In this document: in pieces, positions 43,601-53,133 of the stretch
How positions within the stretch are numbered: the first letter of the stretch is position 1
How the letters are laid out: every line of letters starts with the position of its first letter
From: Eutreptiella sp. 'Long Island Sound 2002'
Lineage: Eukaryota > Euglenozoa > Euglenophyceae > Eutreptiales > Eutreptiaceae
DNA length: 64,000 nucleotides
Direction of reading: 5' to 3'
Assembly: GCA_964036045.1 (NCBI GenBank)
Contig: OZ038381.1
Span: 111,402,922 to 111,466,921, forward strand
Notes under the pieces: generated by a model
The model's database searches: none
Seen by the model: the letters and a program-made list of their open reading frames with translations, nothing else
What the model was told of the DNA's origin: nothing
Translations under genes and position numbers: made by a program

Positions 43601-45848
43601 CGATGATTATGTCATCTATGTACACACTCACGAAGGCACGAAGCTCAGGATGGGTTGTGAACAGCACATCCTCCATCATTCTCTGAAAAAATGAGGGGGC
43701 GTTCTTCAGCCCCATGGGCATGACAGTCCATTGGACTGGGCCACATGGCGTGCACATACAGGTAAGAGGTCTGCTGTCCTTCCTCAACGGCATTTGGTGA
43801 AAGCCGTGACGGAGATCCAGCACAGAGAACAAACGACCTCTTGCCCTCTTGGCGATTTCCTCCTCAATGAGGGGCAGGGGGTGCGAATCCGCCTTTGTTT
43901 CGGCGTTGAGATTGCGAAAATCAACAACCATTCGCCAACCATCAATGGTGTTCTGGTCTGCAGGCGGTGGCTTCGGGACTGTGAAGGGTGAACAGCACCA
44001 TTCGCTGGTCATACAACCCTCAAGCCAACCAAATTCCCTGAGATTTCTCTCGATGATTTTTCTGAGTATCTCATGTTTGTGTCCATGATTTTCATAAGGG
44101 CGCTGTTTTTTTGCCTTGTACCCTTCACGAAGCTCGATGAAGGCTTCACCGAACTGTCCACGGACAGGGGGGTCTTTGATCAACTTCCCTGAAAGGGTTG
44201 TGTCCTTCCGTTCCTCAAAAATCTTTTCTCTTGACCTGGAACACAGTTCAGTGTCCACCTGATCGCCAGGAATTACTGTCGAAAAAACTTTGGCGACTTC
44301 TTCGGCTTTGGCAGGAAGAATCTTCTTACGGATGTCCCTAAACAGGTCCGTATCAACTGCCTCTTGAAGATAGGTGGGTCGTGTGTCGAAATCCCAGAGA
44401 TTTTCTTCGTGATCCAGCTCCTCGAAAGGATCCATGAAAGCTTCCACAGGGGGTTTTTCATAAAAAACTCTGAATTTGCGGCGCGATTGGATATTTTTCC
44501 TCGCCCGTGCACTGAAGATTCTTTTCGATGTCGACCGTATTGGGGAAGAGGGAGACGAGGCGGATCCATTGGACGTTGAATCACCTTGGGTATCTGACGG
44601 ACAAAAATCAGAAAAAATAGATTCATCATCAGTACCACGCTCAACCTCAGATTCAGACCCAACACAGGAATCTGTACTAGAATCAGCAAAATTAGAGTCA
44701 GAAAGCTTTCCATCCACCAGGAATGCAAGCGAACTCCAGGACCGCTGTGGCAGGGGACCTGTGTCGTCCCTGGCATACAGCTTAATCTTCCTGGGAAGTT
44801 CGATGTAATCTACACAAATGTCCTGTAATTCCTGAAACCAAGGCTTGTCGTCCCACAAGGGCACAACTAAAATTGCCTGGGTTTTATCTTGCTTGATTTT
44901 GTGGATGACCTGCTGGATTAAGTGAAACGGAGGATTAATCCACAACTTCTTGTCCCATTTGTGGGTCCAAGCGTCGCTGAAGTGCTTGTTAAAGCGCTTG
45001 TTCATACGGTTAGCAAAGGCATCATACTGTGGCCAAAAGGAATGGTGTTCATGAAAGTATTCACAAATTGCATCGCGCCATTTGTCGACAACTCTGTAGG
45101 ATGAAGAGTGCCAGCGCGAAGGGCGTCGTGGCTGGGAGTCCCTACGAAGACATTCTAACTCTTGGGAGTAATCGGCACTCCCATTCACCTCTGCAATGGT
45201 GACATCTTCACCAAATTTTGGTGTCACTTTTTGCTTCAAAAATTCTTCTGCACTTTTAAACCCTGCGTGCAAAAAACGAAATTCAGGACGCTCCAAAGGA
45301 CCTGACTCCAGCAAAAAACAACGACGATGACCTACGGGCGCTACCCTGTTCTTGCGAAGCCAAGGATGCCCCAAATAAAGGTCATACTTTATGTCAGCAC
45401 GATAAAAGTAGTCATCCTTAAGGACAACTTCTTCCACATTTTGCTCTTCCCAAAGGTCTTGAGCGACCAAATGAGTTGATATATAACAACCGCGTTGCCC
45501 ACCTGCGAGAGAATGTCCAGAAACTCCCTCGAGAGTAACAGGATGAGGCGATTCAAACACGCAGTCGTCGGGTAAGAATGAATTGGATTGGAGATTTACC
45601 TCTGATCCATTGTCACACAAACAAGTGGCGAGGTGGAAATTTCCCTTGCAATCAGAGACCCACAGCTTTGTGACAAACTGACGAGCCCTGTGCTTGGACT
45701 GTACACCAACCTCGTCCACTACAACAGAAGGATCCGCTGCCGGATCCAGGGGAGAGGAGACAAGCGACCCTACATCAAGTAATGGTCGATCAGGAATTTG
45801 GGGATCATGCCTGAAATCGCCTGGGGAGGGGCGATTTTCGTGGCTCCC
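40665..45848 (-). CDS. pol: Gypsy B Pol: protease, DIRS-like domain, RT, RNase H, integrase, chromodomain
   Basis: Open from the codon after the gag TAG (45851-45849) to 40665. Numbered from the GTG at 45719 it is 1684 residues. Protease-like region: C-L-C-D-N-G-S-E-V-N-L at 33-43 (D-N-G in place of D-T/S-G) and Y-D-L-Y-L-G-H-P-W-L. Extra domain at about 205-330: Y-D-A-F-A-N-R-M-N, W-I-N-P-P-F-H-L-I (NPPF 262-265) and I-L-V-V-P-L-W. RT: Y-I-D-D at 700-703. RNase H: I-R-T-D-A-S-R-Y-A-I-G. Integrase: H/H/C-A-Q-C module, then V-T-S-D-F-F, V-V-T-D-S-G-K and P-G-E-R-A-G supplying D, D, E at about 1235, 1305 and 1341. Chromodomain near 1535-1580: F-L-C-E-W-R-G-F and N-N-W-E-P. It has no obvious lesions and should make all Pol enzymes if the UAG is read through. 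Confidence 0.93.
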   Translation of the reverse strand, partial: GSHENRPSPGDFRHDPQIPDRPLLDVGSLVSSPLDPAADPSVVVDEVGVQSKHRARQFVTKLWVSDCKGNFHLATCLCDNGSEVNLQSNSFLPDDCVFESPHPVTLEGVSGHSLAGGQRGCYISTHLVAQDLWEEQNVEEVVLKDDYFYRADIKYDLYLGHPWLRKNRVAPVGHRRCFLLESGPLERPEFRFLHAGFKSAEEFLKQKVTPKFGEDVTIAEVNGSADYSQELECLRRDSQPRRPSRWHSSSYRVVDKWRDAICEYFHEHHSFWPQYDAFANRMNKRFNKHFSDAWTHKWDKKLWINPPFHLIQQVIHKIKQDKTQAILVVPLWDDKPWFQELQDICVDYIELPRKIKLYARDDTGPLPQRSWSSLAFLVDGKLSDSNFADSSTDSCVGSESEVERGTDDESIFSDFCPSDTQGDSTSNGSASSPSSPIRSTSKRIFSARARKNIQSRRKFRVFYEKPPVEAFMDPFEELDHEENLWDFDTRPTYLQEAVDTDLFRDIRKKILPAKAEEVAKVFSTVIPGDQVDTELCSRSREKIFEERKDTTLSGKLIKDPPVRGQFGEAFIELREGYKAKKQRPYENHGHKHEILRKIIERNLREFGWLEGCMTSEWCCSPFTVPKPPPADQNTIDGWRMVVDFRNLNAETKADSHPLPLIEEEIAKRARGRLFSVLDLRHGFHQMPLRKDSRPLTCMCTPCGPVQWTVMPMGLKNAPSFFQRMMEDVLFTTHPELRAFVSVYIDDIIIATEGEGLTEAELVALHEKQLNQVLDILDANQLICGPKKGKLFLKSVEFCGSLLENGTRRPSPGKLVAIQKWKRPETITELRGFLGCCNFYHTFVPNYAKFAAPLTELLKVGRDAGKAGSKVRVKWTDECEEAFHHLKAALCEVATLHVPKFDRPFYIRTDASRYAIGAVLEQVDEATGDHYPLAFWSRKLAPRQMQWSPREQETYAIICALKKYQSWVGTNRVEVLTDHRSLEYWATEHIDTVASPAGRRARWHEFLSLFDLHVSYLPGKHNTVADALSRWAYPASEGLQSTNIHGTEQDRHVIIEWDQEEKKLIRRACMQCAVKQHALPCHDITAITDPAHAHEICTKTLKVVEKVTDPSSGSVKRFDYTRQVSRFRLIEGIKRRDPAKTPPLPKDSLIIRDWTSDYLQDPMFKEVFGNLQSKDAHKDGIFAEYSLDGGKLWMEGKLCVPDALAPRVLNWWHKWESPHAHGRRLWSMIKHRLFGSRLYTHCMKVAAGCAQCAVSTPPSAKKHGHLRPHPIPERHFNRVTSDFFYLGELDDEECHWTNKKVNGVLLIQCRHSGYIQVLPCNIESMTGKAAAKWCAQTWMGGWDVPSEVVTDSGKEYTSEWWRELCARLGIHHLRCEIHSHRALPGERAGRSIINMLRKELASEKDFHWMEVLFALLRRYHNTPLYHGLSPNEIVFGRKKCWWNMPLNNPRPCKDASLFLDEVQRADKSVSKLIEKHQADWLWVQNQGRKNPHNFEVDDRVWLRKSETTLDGDDKLLPLWEGPFAVTARLGENRWRIRVDVSREIDVSGDRLKREIPSPKDRVKPLFWTAKHLSDRVIEGGKYELKRIVEARRDAKGEWEFLCEWRGFDSSHNNWEPAQSFVHGYTKGFIDFLKKHPEIGVLQTDCLSKPDRQVESDGKRPVVNRDPAFYGPQQPHSRADPSIPPPAVRPAQEPNEDQASSSAADLQRPSRTRARPDRLVVTCIRAWPN

Positions 45849-48364
45849 CTAGGCGTTCTGACCTCCAGCGGCTGCATTAACATTGTGAACACAGCCTGAT
45901 TCATCGATCCACTCATCTTGGAACGGATCATCCGCTGGATTCAGGGCATTTTCGACATAATCTCGATCCGCATCGGACACCTGATCTGCACCTGAGACCT
46001 GATCCACACGATGATTTCCTTTTCCACGTCCACGGCCACGGCCGCCGGATGATGGGCCACCACCGTCGCCACGCCCTCTGCCCTTACCAGAGAAGGGGGT
46101 TCCCGAAGGATTTCCCTTACCTTTACCCTGTGATCCTGGAGCATTTCCTTTGTTTGTACCGGATTGAGGGGTTTGGCCTGGATTTCGATTTCCGCCTCCG
46201 GCGTTGACATTGGGACTTGTCTGGCCGTTTGGCTGTCCACCGGAGCCGGATGGAGTCCGATTCCCTTTGCCTTGGGACCCGCCAGGGCCTCCAGTATTTT
46301 TGTTCCCACCGGAGGGAGTCGAATTACCCTTTCCCCCCTTAGCACCATGCACCTGTCTGTCATTCCTGTCTGAGTTCTGAGAATTACTGACATTTTCACC
46401 AATCACCTTGTGATCGTAAGCAGACCATCGGTGATTAGCAGTAGAATGCGTCTTAGCTCGGTTCGTAGAACCTAGAAGAAGGCAGATGCTACAATGATCC
46501 TGAACATTCCGGGTGTCATTCACCTTTTTGTTGCCCTTTTGGGCCCCATTTTGGGTGTTTTGCTGGGTATTCCTGTTTCCCCCAAGACCCTCATGGAAAT
46601 TTTGATTGGCGGCGTCAGCGAGCCTCTCAACCTCTTCCCACAGTTCCTGCGGAGTGAACGAAAACACCCAGTTCCTGGCCTTCAGGCGATTGCCATGGAA
46701 GCTTACTCCCCTGTTGAGGACTTGGACAAACAAGTCCCGATCCTCGTGTTCATTAAATTTGATTTTCCACGTGTTTTCAGTGAATTTCACCTTGGTAAAC
46801 GACGTGGGGGAGCACTTTTGAAGTGCCTCCCTGACAGTAAACCGGTTGGCCGAGGCGTCAAAGCCATCGATCTCCGCCCACCAGGTCTTGACCTTTTCTT
46901 CGGATTGTTTATTCCGAAGGGTGGCGGCGGTTTCTGAGGGGATCTTGTCAAAAATCAGATTTTTCACCTCGGCACTAGAAAATATTTCGCCTGAATGTTC
47001 AGATTCTTCTACGAGATTCCAGAAGCGCTGTCTCTTGTCCTGCACTTCGTGCAAGATTAATCGAGAGAATGAAGGAAAATTCTTCAACATCTGGTGGTAA
47101 TGGTCCTCAGGCAGCCGGGATCCACGTACCTCCAACTGTTCCCACACCTCATCAAAGGTAAGGGGGGAACTTGAATCCTCACGATCACTCCAGGTCCTGA
47201 GCCAAGTGTTGGCCGGCGCCCCCTCAAGGCAGTCCAGGAGGGCCATCAGGAACTGATCATCCTGGAGCTTTTGAGTCTTAACCCACAGTTTAAATTCCCG
47301 TTGGAACTGAGGCCAACGTCTGGGATTCCCATTATACTTCGGTTGCTTGGCAGCCTGACGAAGTCGCAATGATGTGGGATTTAGAAGTGAATCCAGCCCA
47401 ACACCGGCCGTAATGGCAGACACCTTGGCGGCATCATTAGCCACACCAGCTCCGGCGAGGGTCTGGGCGAGCAACATCTGGGCAATTGCATTGGAATCAA
47501 CAGCAGGAAGGGTAGTACGGGAGGCAGTTCGTTTGGCATTTTGAGCCTCATTCCTAGCCTTCACCGATCTACTCTGAGATCGAGAGATTGTAACCCTTTC
47601 CTTTAGCTTAGTCCTGCTGATCCTTGCGTCGGTGGTCTTAGAGTCCACCGAAGGCGCAATCGAAAAAATTTCTGTCGCCTCCTCCGACGGTTCTGTTGTT
47701 TGTTCCACCGATGATGCGCCCTCAGATCGCATGTGGGTCTTGAAAAGATCTTTAATTCCCAGCGTCTGAATGATGAGTTGCATTTGATCTTTGAGCAATT
47801 GGAGCTCAGAGTCTCGCTGGGATCTGCAAGAGCAGTCGGCAGGACAGTACATACCGTGTCCTGAAGGGCCTGAGCAGGCTGTCGGACCGCTAATCTCAGT
47901 GGTTCGCAGCCAGGAGTCCACTTGGGGAGCTCCTTCAGTCCTAATTTCCAGGCTTGCCTGCCTAGCTGCCTCTAAAATTCCTTCCTCAACCGCGGCGGCT
48001 AGATCGTCGCGGATAAAAACAGAGGGATGAGGGGCGGAGGGCCCGGCAACAGGTGCCTTGGTCTTCTCCTTCGGGAAGGGGCTTGCCTCCCAGATCTGCA
48101 AGAAAATGGCAAAAGATTCATCTTCTTGAGAACACCACCACATCCTGGTCTTAATTTCTTCTTGAAGGAGGAAAAAATATTCAAATAAAAAATCAGAGGC
48201 GATTCTTTCTTGTCCTATCAGCTTAGACGTGGCTAATAGACACAGGGCCTCAAGCGCCTCAAGGTTACGGGCCACTTCCGAAGACAAATGGTTGTCCCAT
48301 TGTGCCCATGAGGCTGGTCGATTATAGGTAGGTACCTCACCTGGACCACCCATCTCAATGTCGT
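45849..48364 (-). pseudogene. gag: Gypsy B Gag, main part (5' end cut off by LINE2)
   Basis: Reads from the LINE2 junction (48364) to TAG 45851-45849. It contains P-T-Y-N-R-P-A-S-W-A-Q-W-D-N, a capsid-like domain around A-K-Q-P-K-Y-N-G-N-P-R-R-W-P-Q-F-Q-R-E-F (typical Ty3 Gag entry), a C-S-I-C...H...H zinc-finger-like segment, and a long Gly/Asn/Ser-rich C-terminal region. The missing N-terminal part is at 57654-58009. The stop TAG is followed by GGG AGC and the same frame continues as Pol. UAG-G contexts like this are read through in gammaretroviruses. Confidence 0.88.
47766..48364 (+). repeat. 599-bp direct repeat flanking LINE2 (left copy)
   Basis: CTGAATGATGAGTTGC...CATCTCAATGTCGT. It is the same as 57055-57653 in every stretch I compared. 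Only one copy belongs to Gypsy B gag. The second was created when LINE2 inserted, so it behaves as an extremely long target-site duplication. Confidence 0.92.
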
Positions 48365-48365
48365 G

Positions 48366-51300
48366 CCAACTGGGCCTCACCGACCTCACGGCAGGACTCA
48401 CCGGCACACCCTCCCATTACCCCCACCAAGCCGGCACCCACCCATCCCGCATCGACACGTGCTACGGGGACCCAACCACGGTGCGCGTCCACGAAGCAGC
48501 CTACGGGGACCTCCCGCCCACAGGCACGGGCCACCGGCCCCTCTACATCGACCTCATCATCCCCGACCTACCCCCACCCGCAGCCACCCTGCCAGACGAC
48601 ACCCTCCCACCCACACTGCAGTTCCCGGCCGAGGACGACCACGGCGCCTGGCACAGGTATAACAGGGCCCTACACGCCATCCTACGCCGCCCGGGTGCAC
48701 CGACACTCACCACCGCCATGCGCCGGGCGGCACAAGCATGCGGCATGGAGCGTGACACCAACCACACGGGAGCACCACCGGACCTCACCCTCCAGCAACT
48801 CGTCCATGACATCTGGACCACGAAAGGGGAACTCGCCACCCTGCTACGCCCCAGCACACCGGAGGCACGAGACCGGGACGCCCACCTCCGTGCGCTCCTC
48901 ACCACCCGCCGCCACCAACTCCAGGAATGGCACGCCCACCGCATAGCGGCAGCAGCCCAGGAACGCGAAAGATACGACAGAAACGACACGCCGTACAAGT
49001 CCCTACGGTACGTCAGCCGCATCCTGGAGGACACGGGGCGCCGTACCATCCACGCGGTCCGCACCCCCGAAGGAGGCCTCACCAATGACCCCGACGCCGT
49101 CCTCCAGGCAGTCCTGGACAGCTTCCAGGCGCAACACGGAGACGCCCTCCCCGAGCTCGACCCCCACACCAGAAACACCATCCGCGAGCATGTGCCCAGG
49201 GTCTTCAACCGGGAACAGCGGCGCGCCATCGAACACGACCCCTTCAGCATCTCAGAACTGCAGCGCGCCCTGGACCGCCTGAAGAAGGGGGTCGTACCCG
49301 GCGTCGACGGTTTGCCGGCCGAAGCATACCAACGTCTCACCCTGCCAATCAAACGCCGCCTGGCAGCCCGCCTGTGGGACATCGTCACGGGCGCCACGCC
49401 CATCCCCCCTGAGTGGGCCAACCTGGTCCACCCCCTCTACAAAAAGGGGGACTGGGCGCAGCCGGGGAACTGGCGGCCCATAGTATGCGCCACCACCGAG
49501 GTCAAGCTGGTGTGGACGCTCATCCTGGGCCGCATCGCGCCAGCGGTCTTCGCCCACGTGCCCGCCAGCATGTGGGGGGCCATGGCCGGCAGGTCCCCCC
49601 ACGAGGCCATCTTCCTCCAGGACACCGCACTGGACATGAACCCCTACGAGATGATCATCGCCTCCCTCGATGTCCAGGGCGCGTTCCCCCACGCCCCACA
49701 CCGGCTCCTCACGGAGGTATGGGATGCCATGGGCCTCCCATTCCTATCCTTCATGACCGGGTACATCCAAACCCGACTCTACGCCGTCATCACGGCCGCG
49801 GGCCTCACCCCCTGGACCGGCACAGACAGCGGGGTCCCCCAGGGAGGCGCCGAAGGCCCCTTCCTCTACCTCCTCGTCACCCTGCCACTGGCATTCGAGC
49901 TAGCACGGGTATACCCGGGGTACGCCCCATACCCGCTACGGTCCCCCCTCATCAACTTCGCAGATGACAACCTCCTCACTACAGCCACCCGCCACCGCGA
50001 CCCTGAGAACGCAGGGCTACCAACGACCACCGAACAAGCGTCCGCCATTCTCCAACTCACCACAACCTACCTAGACGCCCACCAGCTCCTAGTGCACCCC
50101 CGCAAATCGGTCGGGCTGGCCGACGCCGAGACCCCCACCCCCCACATCCGGAAAGGCGAACCCCTGCACCTGGAAGACACCACAGTCCACCTGGGAGTCA
50201 CACAGGCCACGCGGCACCACCACATCACACTCCCAAGCAAGCTAGAAGAGCGCCTCGCCCGGCTAACCCAAATTGCCAGGGGGGACCTCCTGTCTACGCA
50301 GGGCCTGGCGTACTTCATGGAAGCAGTGCTCAACGCGGCCATCGGGCACCAAGCCCTGCACCTCCCGCGCCCCCAAGACGCACTACGCCACGCTCGACAA
50401 CAAGTGACGAAGGCATGGGTGCAACACGGAGGCTGGCCCACGTCTTTCCCCAAGGAGGCCATGATGGCCCACTGGCGCTACTACGGAGACAATACGGGCG
50501 CCCTGGTCGACATGGCCTATGCCAAACACGCAGCACACCTCCTACACAGGGTAACACACAACCACCAACCAGAAGTTCGCGAGGCGGCGGCCATACGCAT
50601 AAAAGAAGCGCAAATGGCCCGCAACACCTGCCCCCGGTGGATACTGGCACAACACGGCGTCTCCACCCCCGTGGGCACTGGCATCTGGGCCCAGCTACAA
50701 CTCCTCCTACCGCACCACACGCACGCCATCCTGACAAACCACCACTGCGACCAACAGGGGCCACTCGTGGCCACACACACCGACATCCACCGACACCCGG
50801 CAGGCGAGGTGGACACCCTGCGCCTCGTAGGGGCCACCATCACCATAGTGTATATCACCCCAACACAGATGCAGATCATGGCCCAATGCGACGCCCACCA
50901 CGCCCCGTTCCTTTCCGACCCACAATGGCCGGCACGCCACGTCTTCCAAGCGTACCTCCGCGCATGTGCTACGAAGGCAGGGCGCGACATGCCGGGGCCC
51001 AAGGACATCGACACGGCGTACACAGCCTTCCAGCGCCAGCACCCCCGGCCCCGCCTGAGCGAACACGAGACCCCCAACGACGGCGGCACGACGCAGGGGG
51101 AGCCCACCCCGTCAGCCGAAGGCTGGACACCACCCACCATCCTGCTGCTAGCACCAAACGGCCACAAACATGTAACCCGCACCGTCCAGCGACACCATGC
51201 CCCCTGGTCCATCCCCAAACACAATGCACCGGAGACCGATGTACCACCAGTCAGACACAGTGACCAGGGCATACCACGCACGTGCTGGCACTGCGGCCCG

Positions 51301-53118
51301 GCAGCCCTCGACACGCCGTGGCCCCTGCTGCACCTCATCTCCACCCACTACCACACCCCCACCGCCGCCGCCACCGCCGACCAGCAGGCATGGCTCTCCC
51401 CCTGGTTTCACACGGTACCCCCGGACCACCCGGCGCACGTAGCCTGGACCCGAACACCCACGGCGACATGGACGTTCACCAACGAGCAGGCAGACCCGGA
51501 CAGCGTAGCCATGGAGTACGACCGCTGCGACCCACACCGCGCAGGACCTCAGGAGGCACCCATGCGCCTCCTACAGCACAAATGCCCCACCCTCCGCGGC
51601 GACAAGGACGACACGGAGCAGCGACAGACCATCACGTGCCAGAAATTCCACCCCAATACGGGATACCTCTTCCACCTGATGTACGCGTATATCACCCAGG
51701 GACGCCCAGACAGGGGCCTCCTCCGCCTCACCCCACGAGCCCAGGCCATCATCACCCAGGGAATAGGCGTCTATGCAGCGCCACTACTGCAACCCACGCA
51801 AATCACCGCCAGAACCACCCAGGGGAACCCCATCTACGTCTATCACCCCACAGCAATCGCCCGCCTACCCATACCCAGCGACACCGACATCATCTACTTC
51901 ACTGACGCATCCGGCACCCAGCAACGCACCCCCACGGTCGGTTGCGCCTCCGTGCGCATCACCCGGCGCGCGGACGGCCTCCACGTGGAACACCACAGCG
52001 GGACCACCATCTTTGGGGCGTCCTCCCACGGCGAACTGCGCACCATGGCAGACGCCGTCACCGCCACACCGCCACCCACGACGGTCCGGCCCCGCAACAT
52101 CTGGGTAGTCGTGGACGCCACGGTCGACATCCACCTCACCAGGCGCCTTGCGGACCTACCCCTCCACAAAGCACTCGATTCCGGCCTCACCACACAAGCG
52201 TTGGGACTATGGATGGCCTTCAAGGGCATGCACCCCCAGGACGCCCTACACATCGTCAAGCAGGAGTCGCACCGCTACGCATACGGCAATGGACGCGCAG
52301 ACACGCAGGCCAAACACCAGAACACAAACCACACCCCAGGGCTCGAACGCGTGCGACTGGACACCCCACACCACAGCCACCTGCAGCACCTGCCCCCGAT
52401 ACCCCTGGCCGCACAGCCCCCCCAATGGATGCCCGAGGACACGCCGTACACGGATCGAGACAAGCAGTACCACTACCCCACACCCATCCAGCAACTCGCC
52501 GCCACACTGGGCCACCCAGCAAACACCGAACTCCTCCGACGCCTCGAAAACTCCGTCCACATCCCCCTCTACTACTCCGCCCTGCGCCCGGATAGCCTCC
52601 CAGCACACCTACAAAAGCCCCGACTCCAGCTCGCCCTCGAACAACTTCCCCTCCTCACCCGATACCACCGATGGTATACGCGCCGCTCGATCCACGTCCC
52701 CGCAGGACACACCAAATGCATCTGCAGCCACGCGGAAGAAGAAACGTGGGACCACTTCAAGGCGTGCTCCCTGTACAGGGGACTGGACACCCTCACAGAC
52801 TGGAACCCAACCCACACCATCGCACAGCACGCCGGATGGCTGGCGCAGTCCCCGGCGACCCAGCAACTCACCACCGTCCTCAAGCAGACGGAGGTGCTCG
52901 AGGCAGTCCGCAGGGGACTCGTCCCCACTGCCGTCTACACCTTACTACGCACCCACGCGGAGGACCCCCAGGCCACGGCGGCACACATGCAGCGAACGGC
53001 CGTTGCCAAGACGGCGGAGCAGCTCACATACCGCACCCACAAATACCTGCAGCATGCGGCAACCCTGCCACCAACAGACCAAGCCCACCTCCTCAAACTC
53101 CTGTTCTACCAACCATGA
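48366..53118 (+). CDS. LINE2 ORF2: endonuclease C-terminus, RT, RNase H
   Basis: A 1586-codon frame (an upstream in-frame ATG at 48358 lies in Gypsy B sequence). It starts in the endonuclease (S-R-I-D-T-C-Y, T-G-H-R-P). RT: G-V-D-G-L-P-A-E-A-Y (about 310), L-Y-K-K-G-D, A-S-L-D-V-Q-G-A-F, V-P-Q-G-G-A and the catalytic F-A-D-D (about 533). A C-W-H-C...H...H cluster is near 975. RNase H: F-T-D-A-S-G (about 1180), H-G-E-L, V-V-D-A and R-A-D-T-Q-A (about 1312) supply the acidic residues. A final C-I-C-S-H...W-D-H-F-K-A-C finger lies at about 1455-1471. EN-RT-RNase H order fits plant/algal L1-like or I/R1-group LINEs. It ends with TGA at 53116, with a second in-frame TGA at 53131. Confidence 0.92.
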
Positions 53119-53133
53119 GAACCTACCCCGTGA

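Noticed and set aside
48358-48365. ATG at 48358 as a genuine start of LINE2 ORF2
   Set aside because: It lies in the duplicated Gypsy B gag sequence. The LINE is 5'-truncated and the fusion is fortuitous.
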